A program made the position numbers and the translations under genes. The notes beneath the pieces are model-generated. The model was not told where the DNA came from. It saw only the letters and a program-made list of their open reading frames with translations, and did not search any database. A stretch of DNA of 64,000 nt from JAKIWV01 sp963773945 (lineage in GTDB: Archaea > Thermoplasmatota > Thermoplasmata > Lutacidiplasmatales > UBA184): contig CAVZDD010000003.1 in assembly GCA_963773945.1 (NCBI GenBank), positions 62,001 through 126,000 on the forward strand. The letters run 5' to 3'. Positions 24,569-33,188 of the stretch are shown one piece after another. Positions within the stretch are counted from its first letter, which is position 1, and each line of letters begins with the position of its first letter.

Positions 24569-25342
24569 TTACGAATCCGCGCTATCCAAGGTCCGGCGGG
24601 TCCCGCCGAGTACCAACCCCGGTGCCAGGACGATGAACACCGGCACGATCAGGAGCAAGTAATCGATTCCCGGGAGTGAGACGAGGAGGCTGAGGAACGG
24701 CCCGATCAGCACGAGGAGCAGGATGGCGTAGAGCGCGGCGCCCCCCGATACCGTTCCGTTGTGATAACGGCGCCCGGCCATCGAAAGTCCGACGACGATG
24801 CCCAAGCCCCCGAGCCATCCAAGCCAGAACCCCACGAGTCCGGTGTCCGCGCCCAGCGGCTGACCGGAGCGGATGCACGTGAGCGCATGGCTCGGGGCCT
24901 GATGCAGACATTGGATCAGGGAGCTGCTCGACCCCACCAAAATGGCCGCGGAGACGAGGATCAGGAGGAATCCGATCGAGCCAATGATGCAGAGGACCGA
25001 GGCCACCGCGAACCGACCGTCGACCTTCCGGAGCACGGCGAAGCCGCGCCGATAAACGAAAAGGGAGACGAGGAGGAGAATGGCTCCCGCGAGAATGAAA
25101 AATCCCGTCGTGTCGACGAGGGTGGTGCCGTAGGTTAAGAAACCGCCGGGATTGTGCGACGTCAGCCACAGGAAGACGATGGGGAACACCACGCCAACGA
25201 TGCCTCCGGCGAGACCCACTCCCGCTCCGGTCCCCAGGCGGCGCAGACCCTTGACTTCCTCCTGACGAGATTGGCTAGTCGCAAAGGAGGCCTGCGCAGC
25301 GCCGGACGAAGGACCGGTGGACGTTCCGGGCGAGCTGGACAT
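24569..25342 (-). CDS. DUF973-like multi-pass membrane protein
   Basis: A 257-aa protein with a Ser/Gly-rich cytoplasmic start, LRRLGTGAGVGLAGGIVG, and about six hydrophobic segments including VCIIGSIGFLLI-type helices and a C-terminal pair around LLIVPVFIVLAPGLVLGG. The overall order resembles the DUF973 proteins that are numerous in Thermoplasmata. Two cysteines sit in the loop ILVGSSSSLIQCLHQAP/LTCIRSG. Function unknown. ATG 25342 is preceded by no strong ribosome-binding site. Confidence 0.55.
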   Translation of the reverse strand: MSSSPGTSTGPSSGAAQASFATSQSRQEEVKGLRRLGTGAGVGLAGGIVGVVFPIVFLWLTSHNPGGFLTYGTTLVDTTGFFILAGAILLLVSLFVYRRGFAVLRKVDGRFAVASVLCIIGSIGFLLILVSAAILVGSSSSLIQCLHQAPSHALTCIRSGQPLGADTGLVGFWLGWLGGLGIVVGLSMAGRRYHNGTVSGGAALYAILLLVLIGPFLSLLVSLPGIDYLLLIVPVFIVLAPGLVLGGTRRTLDSADS

Positions 25343-25423
25343 CGCGGGAACCTACTTGCCTCTGCTACTTAGCCACGGCGGAAATCCCGTGCGATCGTTC
25401 GGACGTCGCCGAGAAACGCTAGT

Positions 25424-26074
25424 CTAGGTGCCATCCGGCTCGCTACCTTTCTTCGCGCCCTTCTCGGGCGGCCGGACGGTTCCCTGTTCCGGCGGCTTAG
25501 CGGCGGCAGGGGGGCGGCTCGACTCGGTATCAGGCGCCGCAGTGGCCGGAGGGGTCATCTCTCCCCCCAAACGGTACCTACGCGCCAGGCGGGCCGTGGC
25601 GGTGCGATTGAGGAGCGGCCCGTTCATCAATTGGGAGTTCGCCACCGCCGCGATCACGCCTTTGTCCGTGAGGATCCACGTACTCCGGAGGGTAATACGC
25701 ACGACCCGTCCGGTCACGGAGGAGTAGGTGATGTCGTCGTCCAAACGGAGGGTCCCGTCCTCTAGCATAAAGATGCCCGCGATCACGTTCGAGAGGGTCG
25801 CTTGCAGTGCCAGCGACAGGATCAATCCCCCCACGGTGGAAACCGCAAGTAGCGTTAACTCCGAGGCCAGGTGGGTGTAGTAGGCCACACCAACAATCGC
25901 GAGAACGATCCAGATCGCTCGTGCGGTGTCCCGCGTGGCGATGAGCGTGGACTCCCGGAGGCCGGCTCGCCTTCCGACACGGCGGATTAGCCGTGAGACA
26001 CCCTCGCCGGCTAGGCCGAAGCACGCAACGATGATGGCGGAACCGGCGGCCAGTACCAGGTTCTGAGGAATCAT
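25424..26074 (-). CDS. MscS-like mechanosensitive channel
   Basis: A 216-aa protein with three hydrophobic segments and the MscS pore-to-beta transition: STVGGLILSLALQATLSNVI, AGIFMLEDGTLRLDDDI, then GRVVRITLRSTWILTDKG and AVANSQLMNGPLLNRT. MscS-type channels open under membrane tension and release small solutes. The C-terminal cytoplasmic vestibule is much shorter than in E. coli MscS, and the last 45 residues are a Pro/Lys-rich tail. ATG 26074 starts the first helix. It lies downstream of the formate dehydrogenase gene by 51 bp on the same strand. Confidence 0.85.
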   Translation of the reverse strand: MIPQNLVLAAGSAIIVACFGLAGEGVSRLIRRVGRRAGLRESTLIATRDTARAIWIVLAIVGVAYYTHLASELTLLAVSTVGGLILSLALQATLSNVIAGIFMLEDGTLRLDDDITYSSVTGRVVRITLRSTWILTDKGVIAAVANSQLMNGPLLNRTATARLARRYRLGGEMTPPATAAPDTESSRPPAAAKPPEQGTVRPPEKGAKKGSEPDGT

Positions 26075-26125
26075 GGATCAGTCCGCTCGGCCTTTGTGGT
26101 CGCCGGGCCCCCCGCTAGGAAAGTA

Positions 26126-27169
26126 CTACTGCTTGAAGGCGAAACTGTAGCTCGGGCTCACGACCTTCCCGCCTTCGACGATCAGGTAGTCCCGCTCCAG
26201 GGGTTTCCCCGCGAAGAAGCGGGTCAGGCAGTCCCGGGTGCCATCGCTGTAGCGCTTTTGCGCCTCCAATGACGTGCCCGAGACGTGGATGGTAAGGGCT
26301 TGGTTGGGCATGTGTCGCCAAGGATGGTCCGGGGGGGCGGGCTGGGGGTACCATACATCGCCCGAGTAACCGGCGAGATGGCCTTTCTCCATGGCGTCGA
26401 CGAGGCCCTGGGTATCGACGATCCGGCCCCGGGCGGTGTTCACGAGCCACGCCCCTTTTTTCATCGCGAAAAGGCGTTCCCGACTGAACAGTCCATCGGT
26501 ATCCGGGGTCAGGGGACAGTGGATGGTGATCACGTCGCACTGCGAGACGAGCTGGTCCAGAACGGAGTACCGAATTCCCAGTACCTCTTCCTCGACCGTG
26601 CTGAGTCTCCGGAAATCGTAGTAAAGCACCTTCACGTCGAATGGCTTTAGCCGGACCGCCACGCGCTGCCCGATCCGCCCGGACCCGACGATCCCTACGA
26701 TCTTTCCCTCGAGGTCGTGGGAGCGGGAGGCGGCTTCAGCTATGTCCCAACGGCCGTCGATGACTTGCTTGTAGGCTGGGAGATAGTTACGTACGAGGGC
26801 CAGGATTTCCATGATCGTGTGCTCCGCGACGCTCACCACATTCGACCCGGTAATCTCCGCCACCGTGACACCGTGGGCGGCCGCCGCGGCGAGGTCGACG
26901 TGGTCGGATCCTACGCCCGCCGTGACCACGAGACGGAGCTTCGGTGCTTTCTCGATCCGTTCCTTCGTCACGTAGGCCGGCCAGAACGGTGTTGTGATGA
27001 GCACTTCAGTCGTCGGTAGATGGGCGTCGAGTTGCTCCTCCTTGTTCGTGAGGACGACCAGCTCGTGTCCCTTCCCTTCGATGAGCGGTCGCAGGCCCAA
27101 TGCGTTCTCAGCGCAGCCGAGGAGCTCCGGGTTACTCGCTGAAGGTCCCCCGGGATACAGGTACTGCAA
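26126..27169 (-). CDS. fdh: NAD-dependent formate dehydrogenase (D-2-hydroxyacid dehydrogenase superfamily)
   Basis: A 347-aa enzyme oxidising formate to CO2 with NAD. Formate-type signatures are present: TPFWPAYVTKERI, VVTAGVGSDHVDL, TGSNVVSVAEHTIMEIL, the nucleotide fold GSGRIGQRV with Asp after YYDFRRL (NAD rather than NADP), the substrate Arg in NTARGRI, and the catalytic His in HVSGTSLEAQ. The frame starts at TTG 27169. A better start is ATG 27179 in another frame (MKIVAV), followed by one extra base before LYPGG; the family usually begins MKIVAVLYPGG-like, so a one-base insertion is likely. An AGAGG site precedes that ATG. Rare in archaea, so transfer is plausible. Confidence 0.85.
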   Translation of the reverse strand: MQYLYPGGPSASNPELLGCAENALGLRPLIEGKGHELVVLTNKEEQLDAHLPTTEVLITTPFWPAYVTKERIEKAPKLRLVVTAGVGSDHVDLAAAAAHGVTVAEITGSNVVSVAEHTIMEILALVRNYLPAYKQVIDGRWDIAEAASRSHDLEGKIVGIVGSGRIGQRVAVRLKPFDVKVLYYDFRRLSTVEEEVLGIRYSVLDQLVSQCDVITIHCPLTPDTDGLFSRERLFAMKKGAWLVNTARGRIVDTQGLVDAMEKGHLAGYSGDVWYPQPAPPDHPWRHMPNQALTIHVSGTSLEAQKRYSDGTRDCLTRFFAGKPLERDYLIVEGGKVVSPSYSFAFKQ

Positions 27170-27227
27170 CGATCTTCATGGGCTGCCTCTCAGAAACTGT
27201 GTCGTTCGACGGCTGAGAGTCCCTTGC

Positions 27228-27234
27228 TATAAAA
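27228..27234 (-). promoter_or_regulatory. TATA box for the formate dehydrogenase gene
   Basis: On the minus strand the sequence reads TTTTATA, the best TATA match in the region. A start site near 27205 would give a leader of about 26 nt before ATG 27179, with AGAGG as ribosome-binding site. The rest of 27235-27473 shows no gene. Confidence 0.55.
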
Positions 27235-27473
27235 CTTGACGACACGCGACTCTTTGGCTGGCCAGCCTGAGCCCCGGCTTTCCTACGGGTGGGGGGCTAG
27301 GCACGGAACCCCAGACTCTGTGGGGGTCGTGCGGAGCCACATTCGGTCCGTTCAATGAGGAGTTCGGGCGAATCGCGTGACCGCCGGCATCCAGTGGCTC
27401 CCCCGGTCCACGGAAACGAACTACGCGTCTATGATCGCGGAACTTGGTCTAGCCTTCGGGCGCGAGGGCCGGC

Positions 27474-28502
27474 CTAATGGGATTGACGAATCAGGGAGGG
27501 TTCGCCGTCTACGTTCTGGGCCCGTACTTCGGGAAGGTCGGACAATCCCTCCGCGGTGCGGCTTTCGAAGGTCGGGAGCCCTCGGAGTGTGTTCAATACC
27601 CACCGCCGCGAAAACACTACGACCGGAGGCGTAATGGCCAATACGAACAGTATGAGATCGACCCAGAGACCCGGGACCCACGCCGCGCTCGGCATCCCGA
27701 GGATCGTCGCCGCCGTGTTGGGAATCAATACGACGACGCTCACAAGCGCGAGCACTAGGGCGATGTACGCCACACCGAGCATGCGGAGGTTAGACGTATT
27801 AGCGAGCGCAGCGATCCGGTTCGAAACCTCCCCCAGCCGATTCGCGGCCGCGGCAAGTTGGTTCGCCTCGACAGCGTTCCGAATCGCAACCAGATCTCGG
27901 ACTCCCTGAGCCAGGCCGGAAGAGAGCTCATCCAGGTGCGACACCTCGGTACGGACCGGGGGAAGGTACGCCTCGAGCCCCTGGAACTTCTCGCCGAGCG
28001 CACCGTCGAGCTCCGCCACGAGGATTTCCATCCGGACGATCTGCTTTCGCGCCCCGGCGAGGGCGTGCAACAGGGCACCCAGCTCGGGCAACGGCGCCGG
28101 ATCGGGCTTGCCTTCGAGCGCATCCAACCGCCCGCCGAGAACCTCGAGCCACTCCACGTACGAGCGGTACGCCGCCTGCAACAGACCGACGAGCGCAATC
28201 GTTGCGGGGGGCGCCCTCGACCCCTCGACCAGGAGACTTGGCGGAATATCCTGCCCGAGGGGGCGGACGCTCTTCGCGTCGATCCAGATTCCGTGCCACA
28301 CCGGTGCCCCCTCCCGGTCCAAGGTCGCCAGCGTAAGCAGCGTAGCGTCGGCGGTTCGCAGAACCGGACGCCGCGAGGAGCTGAGACCCGGATGGCCGAT
28401 CGCGGTAAGCGCTTCCGCGAGCGTCCCTACTTCGACCACGAGTCGGAGCGTGCCCCCTGATAGTCGCGGTTCATGGGTCTCCCGGCCTGGCCCCGGACGC
28501 AA
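27474..28502 (-). CDS. CorA-like transporter, without the GMN motif
   Basis: A 342-aa protein with the CorA layout: an N-terminal alpha/beta domain, a long helix region (about residues 120-235, with LDELSSGLAQGVRDLVAIRN and EANQLAAAANRLGEVSNRIA), and two C-terminal membrane helices. At the end of the first helix CorA proteins have a GMN selectivity motif; here the sequence is VVLIPNTAATILGMPS, so the motif is absent. It may carry a different ion or no ion at all. The start at 28502 may be upstream of the true one; a start at V22 or later is possible. It is followed by a basic C-terminus, inside the cell. Confidence 0.6.
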   Translation of the reverse strand: MRPGPGRETHEPRLSGGTLRLVVEVGTLAEALTAIGHPGLSSSRRPVLRTADATLLTLATLDREGAPVWHGIWIDAKSVRPLGQDIPPSLLVEGSRAPPATIALVGLLQAAYRSYVEWLEVLGGRLDALEGKPDPAPLPELGALLHALAGARKQIVRMEILVAELDGALGEKFQGLEAYLPPVRTEVSHLDELSSGLAQGVRDLVAIRNAVEANQLAAAANRLGEVSNRIAALANTSNLRMLGVAYIALVLALVSVVVLIPNTAATILGMPSAAWVPGLWVDLILFVLAITPPVVVFSRRWVLNTLRGLPTFESRTAEGLSDLPEVRAQNVDGEPSLIRQSH

Positions 28503-28646
28503 GGGGGGACATCGAGTTTTGTTGGCTGGGATTCAGTTCATAATCGTATGTGCGCAGAGGAACCGATGGCGCGCCTCGGAATCCCTCCGCCCTCGACGCG
28601 GTCGGCCGAGAGCGGATCCCCGGCCCGAGCGGCATGAGAGGGGATC

Positions 28647-28719
28647 TAGCCCCGAGCGGATTCGAACCGCTGTCGCCGGCTCCAAAGGCCAGCATGCTTG
28701 GCCACTACACCACGGGGCT
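28647..28719 (-). tRNA. tRNA-Gln (anticodon TTG)
   Basis: Reading the minus strand from 28719: a 7-bp acceptor stem AGCCCCG pairs with CGGGGCT, the anticodon stem CTGGC pairs with GCCGG (one G-T wobble), and the loop CTTTGGA carries TTG. The T arm has GGTTCGAATCC. The discriminator base is A at 28647; CCA is not encoded. No intron. Its TATA box lies about 26 bp upstream. Confidence 0.95.
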
Positions 28720-28743
28720 ACGGCAGAACCCACCGTGGCGCGA

Positions 28744-28751
28744 TACTAAAA
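28744..28751 (-). promoter_or_regulatory. TATA box for tRNA-Gln
   Basis: TTTTAGTA on the minus strand, centred about 28 bp upstream of the tRNA 5' end. It lies in the short region that also precedes the divergent pyruvate kinase gene. Confidence 0.5.
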
Positions 28752-28820
28752 GCCCCCGGCAATCCACGGAACGGAGGGACCGGCTTACTCCCCCTAGTGA
28801 TGCCAGGCAGCCGTAGACAT

Positions 28821-30245
28821 ATGGAGGGCTCGATCCGGAGGACCCGGATTCTCGCGACCCTCGGACCAGCGTCCGCTGCGCCCGAGAACATCCGGTCGCT
28901 CCTCGCCGCGGGAGCGGACGCGGTTCGCATCAACTTCTCTCATGGTACCCCGGAAGAGCAGCGCCTCCTCATTCGTCGCACGCGAAAAGCGGCCCGCAGC
29001 CTGCAGCGGGAGGTCGCCGTAGTGGCCGACATCCAAGGACCGAAGCTCCGAGTCGGCGCAGTTGAGGACAACTCGATCGAAGTGCGCCAGGGTCATCGAC
29101 TCTGTCTCGACCTCAACCCCGCTCCCGGCAGCGCGGATCGACTTTCGATCTCCGTTCCTCACCTTCGATCTGCCGCGCGCGCGGGCGACCCTCTCCTTCT
29201 AGGTGACGGAAATGTGGAACTCCGAGTGGAGCGGGTCTCCAGGGCCTCGATCCAAACCCGGGTGATTCAGGGAGGAGTCGTGCACTCCCACCAGGGAATC
29301 TATCTACCACGGGCCCGGCTTCGCGGGGCTCTTCTCGGGCCCAAAGACTTAACCGACCTCACGGTCGCACTCGAGGAAGGCTGCGACTTTGTGGCCCTTT
29401 CATTTGTAGGCAGCGCAAAGGACGTCCGTGAGGCCCGCTACGCGATCGAACGGAGAACTGACGCCCCCGTCGGGATCATCGCAAAGATCGAGCGCGCCGG
29501 AGCCCTCGAGGCGGTAGACGGAATTCTTCGCGAGGCGGACGGGATCATGGTGGCCCGGGGGGACCTAGGAATCGAGGTCCCTCTCGAACGACTCGCGATC
29601 GAACAGAAACGGCTCGTGGCGTTGGGGCAACGGGCGGGACGCCAAACGATCGTGGCGACCCAGATGTTGCTCAGCATGGTCTCCGCGTCCCGGCCCACCC
29701 GAGCGGAAGCGACTGACGTCGCGAACGCTATCCTCGATGGAGCCGACGCCGTGATGCTCTCGGAGGAGAGCGCGATCGGAGTCTACCCGGCGCTGGCTGT
29801 CGGCTGGATGGACCGCATCGCGAGGGCCACGGAGAGTTCCATCGCACGCGAGCGGTTCCGAGCCACGGCAAAGGACGACCGGGATCCATTGACCGAAGAG
29901 GCGGTGGCCGAGGCGGCGGTCCGAACCGCGGAGGCCATCGGCGCGGGTGCGATCGTGGTGCCCACCCACTCGGGGCGCACGGCCCACCTCGTCTCGCGAC
30001 TCCGCCCCTCCGTCCCGATCCTGGCCCTTTCCCGTCTGGAATCCACCCGCCGGCGCCTCGCCTTGACGTGGGGAGTCCGTACTGAACTGGCTCGACCGCG
30101 ACTCTCCCTCGACCAACTCCGGCGCCTGGCCGAAGGCGCAGCTCGACGGGCCTACGATCTTCCGCGCGGGTGTCCCCTCGTCATGACCGCCGGTTACCCC
30201 GTCGAAGGGCGGCCCACCAACCTTGTGATGGTTACGGCAACGTAG
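28821..30245 (+). CDS. pyk: Pyruvate kinase
   Basis: A 474-aa glycolytic enzyme making pyruvate and ATP from phosphoenolpyruvate. Motifs: TRILATLGPAS at the start, INFSHG, DIQGPKLRVG, IAKIERAGALEAVDGIL, GIMVARGDLGIEVP, ATQMLLSM and VMLSEESAIGVYP. The usual SGETA reads SEESA; the catalytic Lys, Asp and Glu are kept. C-terminal ligand-binding domain present. ATG 28821 is preferred (MEGSIRRTRIL); ATG 28800 in frame would add seven residues. The stop overlaps the end of the convergent MFS gene by 14 bp. Confidence 0.95.
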   Translation: MEGSIRRTRILATLGPASAAPENIRSLLAAGADAVRINFSHGTPEEQRLLIRRTRKAARSLQREVAVVADIQGPKLRVGAVEDNSIEVRQGHRLCLDLNPAPGSADRLSISVPHLRSAARAGDPLLLGDGNVELRVERVSRASIQTRVIQGGVVHSHQGIYLPRARLRGALLGPKDLTDLTVALEEGCDFVALSFVGSAKDVREARYAIERRTDAPVGIIAKIERAGALEAVDGILREADGIMVARGDLGIEVPLERLAIEQKRLVALGQRAGRQTIVATQMLLSMVSASRPTRAEATDVANAILDGADAVMLSEESAIGVYPALAVGWMDRIARATESSIARERFRATAKDDRDPLTEEAVAEAAVRTAEAIGAGAIVVPTHSGRTAHLVSRLRPSVPILALSRLESTRRRLALTWGVRTELARPRLSLDQLRRLAEGAARRAYDLPRGCPLVMTAGYPVEGRPTNLVMVTAT

Positions 30246-31437
30246 ACGGCCCGGGTTTCTCCACGAACGGTTCCTGCGGAATGGGGGTGCCGGCCCGGTT
30301 CGGGGCCACGAGGAAGACGAGCGGCGCCATTACAATGGTCAACAATCCAACGAGAATCCAGGCCGTGGTGAATCCAGCAGCGACCGCGACGTAGCCGAAC
30401 GCCACCGCGATCAAACTTCCGAGTAACACCTGGATTGAATTCACCACGGCGATGCCGAGGGCTACTCCATGCCCCTGGCTCTCGGGGAGGTAAGAGGGAA
30501 TGAGGTAGAGCACCGCGAACGCCACTCCCTCGAACAGCCCCATCAGCACGAACAGACCGGCGGTGGAGTAGAGGCCCAGGAATGGGATGCTCGCGACCAA
30601 GGCTCCGTCGGCGACTGCAAACACGGCGAGTACCCATCGACGATCCCATCCGCGCTCGGCGATCCACCCTCCCAGCGGACCGCCCGGGAAAGACATCACG
30701 ATGAAAATCGTCACGATGTCGGCCGCGGTCTGAGTACCCCATATCGGATGCACTTTCGCCGCGAAGAGTACGTAGTCTTGAGCCACAATGTACATGGCAG
30801 CCCAAAACCCGGCGAGGGACAGCGAAAGCGCCCATATCGATCGAGAGAGACCAACACGGCGTATGGCCCGGGATACTTCCCCATAGTCTCGGATCGCACG
30901 CGTAGGCGACTCGCGGGGCAGGATGTACCAGTTGTAGGCCACCATCGCGAGGAGCCCAACCCCTCCGAGTCCGAGGGCGAACTGCCACCCGTAGCGGAGC
31001 CCGATCGCGGCGCCCGCGGTGACACCTACGGCTCCGCCGAGGCTGAAGCCTCCATTGTAGAGGCCGATAATCGGGCCACGCCGCCCCGCGGGAAAGTACG
31101 ACGCGACCAGGCTCAACGCCGGGGAGAAGAAGAACGCTGCCCCGACTCCGGCGAGGAACCGAAGCAGAATCAGGTCCAGAACGTCTCCGGAGAAGGCGGA
31201 CGCAATCCCCGCCATTCCCATGACGATCAAGCCCGTCAGGGCGGTCCGTCGAGACCCCCATCGGAGGTCCACGACGCCGGCCGGCACCTGGAAGATCCCG
31301 ACGCCCGCGAGAAAGGCCCCGAGCACCAGACCCAGTTGGGCGGGACTTGCGGCGAGTGAGGTACCGATGAGGGCCAGGACGGCACCCACGTTGTACCAAT
31401 TGAACGCGTAAACGATCCGGGCGCCAAACAACGCCAA
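30232..31437 (-). CDS. Major facilitator superfamily transporter
   Basis: About 400 residues with 12 hydrophobic segments and the MFS loop-2 pattern DLRWGSRRTALTG and a conserved RFLAGVGAAFFFSPALS. A second-half loop GGWIAERGWDRRWV matches. The substrate is unknown; the nitrate/sugar-phosphate-like group is a guess only. The frame has no ATG near the start; TTG 31437 (FGARIVYAFNW) is the best start after the MBL gene stop at 31479. A seven-G run (seven C on the minus strand) lies just upstream, so a lost base there could hide the real start. Probably cotranscribed with the MBL-fold and M50 genes. Confidence 0.75.
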   Translation of the reverse strand: MALFGARIVYAFNWYNVGAVLALIGTSLAASPAQLGLVLGAFLAGVGIFQVPAGVVDLRWGSRRTALTGLIVMGMAGIASAFSGDVLDLILLRFLAGVGAAFFFSPALSLVASYFPAGRRGPIIGLYNGGFSLGGAVGVTAGAAIGLRYGWQFALGLGGVGLLAMVAYNWYILPRESPTRAIRDYGEVSRAIRRVGLSRSIWALSLSLAGFWAAMYIVAQDYVLFAAKVHPIWGTQTAADIVTIFIVMSFPGGPLGGWIAERGWDRRWVLAVFAVADGALVASIPFLGLYSTAGLFVLMGLFEGVAFAVLYLIPSYLPESQGHGVALGIAVVNSIQVLLGSLIAVAFGYVAVAAGFTTAWILVGLLTIVMAPLVFLVAPNRAGTPIPQEPFVEKPGPSTLP

Positions 31438-31478
31438 CGCGGGCGTGAGCTTCGAGCGGGGGGGCTCAGGGCGGGAGT

Positions 31479-32407
31479 TCAGGGGATCAGTCCCCTGGTC
31501 CGGAAGTACCGCAGAAGTCCTTGGGCCGCCATCGCCGTTCCTGAGATCAGTTCCGGACGATCGTCGGAGTGAGGAGTCCCTACGCGCGACTCTTCCTCGG
31601 ATCTTTGGAGCGCAGCGGCGACGTGCTCGACCGATGGATCCTCTCGTGCGGCTGTCAGGGCCACGTTGCGCCACCGGAGGACGATCGGTGGATACTCGGA
31701 GAGCGCCTGGACGCCGGCCCCCGGGGCCCGAAATGGGTGTAGAGGAGACGGTCCGGGTCCAGTTCTAGCATCCGATCGACGCTCTGGAGGAGTGCTTCCA
31801 AATCGAGGTCGGGGGGTGGGAGTGCGGGCCGCACCCGGTCCGTCCCCGGAAGATGGACGCCCGCAGCGTCGCCGGTGAACAGCGACCGCGTGGCCGTATC
31901 GAAAAATGCGAGGTGATGCTTGGCGTGGCCTGGTGTGGCCACGACCAGTAGGTCTCCCCCCCGCACGGGGAGACGCTCGCCTCCGGTCAGCGCTACGAGG
32001 CGATCGGCGGGAACCGGCAGAATGGGTCCCCACAACGGGTCCGCCGCCGCGCCCCAGGCACGACGCGCGCTCGCGACGAGCTTCGACGGATCGAGCATGT
32101 GAGCGAGTCCTTCCCGGTGAACATAGAGGGTCGCTCGAGGGAACAGGGCCGCCGCACTTCCGAGGCCGCCGGCGTGATCCAGATGAATGTGGGTCACGAG
32201 AATCCGGTTCACTTCCTCTGCGTCAATTCCGGCGGCCGAGAGCCCCTCAACCAACCGTTCGCGACAGCTGCTTGGGCCGGTCTCTAGTATCGTCCAACCG
32301 TCCGGGCTCGGCACAACGTAACTCGCGATGAGGCCCTCCACGTCGCGGAAGTCCAAGTCGAGCTGGAAGCGGTCCGCCCCGAGCTCCTGCACGCGCGCGG
32401 ATGACAC
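31479..32407 (-). CDS. Metallo-beta-lactamase-fold hydrolase, frameshifted near its C-terminus
   Basis: An MBL-fold hydrolase of about 309 residues. The metal motif is THIHLDHAGG, with VATPGHAKHH and LFTGDAAGVHLPG. The frame is open from 32407 to LLYTHFGP, then needs a minus-one shift at the G run near 31718-31722 to continue as GAGVQALSEYPPIVLRWRNV and run to the TGA at 31479-31481. The last residue before the shift (HFGP) and the next frame match the usual LYTHFGP-helix order of the family. The unshifted frame ends early at 31655. The substrate is unknown; lactonase- or glyoxalase-like. It lies between the M50 protease and MFS genes, 10 bp after M50. Confidence 0.8.
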
Positions 32408-32417
32408 GGGAGTCTCC

Positions 32418-33107
32418 TCAAAGCGCCGGAAGGCCGATGACGTAGGTGAAGAAGTACAACGCGGCAGTGAGAGCGCCGAAAGTCACAAAGCTTACCGCCC
32501 AGACGGGCGCGCTCCAACGCAACACCTTTGCGCCGTCGAGCGGGCCAAACGGGACCAAATTGAACGCCGCAAACAAGGCGTTAATGTACGCCAGGAAGAG
32601 CAGGATCTGCGTGAGCGGAGCCCATGCAGCCACCCCCTGGATAGCGAAGGCAGCCGAGAGGAACGCCAGGGCGAACACGAAGTTTGTGGCCGGACCGGCG
32701 AGACTGGTCCGGCCCCAGTCCCGCAGGCTCGCCATCCCACCGATCATCGTGGCGCCGGGGGCGGCGAAGAGGAAACCCGCCGCCGCAGTGATCACGGAGA
32801 TGAACAGTCCGACCGGAGAGAGACGGAACTCGGCCCAGTACCCGCCGCGTTGGGCGGAGACCTTGTGTGCCATCTCGTGCGCCACAAAGCCGGTCAGTGC
32901 GGCGACCGCGGCGGTCGCGACGAGTTCCAGGAATGGGCGGGCGTAGAAGGTTAACCCACCGAACAGGAGCACGAGGTCGAATGTGAGTACCAGGTACGCG
33001 ATCGAAAGATGAAGGATCTCGGTACTGGACGTGCTGGTCCGATGAATCGTCGCTGGGGGCCGGCCCACGGTGTACGAATAGGCGTAATTCGGGGAGGGGC
33101 CACTCAC
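32418..33107 (-). CDS. M50 site-2-type membrane metalloprotease
   Basis: A 229-aa membrane protease with five or six hydrophobic segments. The zinc site is FVAHEMAHKVSA (HEMAH) in the second segment, and the third ligand is in FGPLDGAKVLRW (LDG). Site-2 proteases cut membrane-embedded substrates, often in regulatory cascades. The short form, lacking a PDZ domain, is normal in archaea. It starts the minus-strand cluster with the MBL-fold hydrolase and the MFS transporter. The possible substrate is unknown. Confidence 0.85.
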   Translation of the reverse strand: MSGPSPNYAYSYTVGRPPATIHRTSTSSTEILHLSIAYLVLTFDLVLLFGGLTFYARPFLELVATAAVAALTGFVAHEMAHKVSAQRGGYWAEFRLSPVGLFISVITAAAGFLFAAPGATMIGGMASLRDWGRTSLAGPATNFVFALAFLSAAFAIQGVAAWAPLTQILLFLAYINALFAAFNLVPFGPLDGAKVLRWSAPVWAVSFVTFGALTAALYFFTYVIGLPAL

Positions 33108-33188
33108 AGCGACTTCCAGATGGTCAACACCGTCAATCCTCGTTCAATCCCCTGGCACCGGGCGACACGGTTGGGCGGGGGCCGGTCG

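Noticed and set aside
31450..31674. Longer start of the MFS gene overlapping the MBL gene
   Set aside because: The upstream frame overlaps the end of the MBL-fold gene and is low-complexity; TTG 31437 begins the first recognisable helix.
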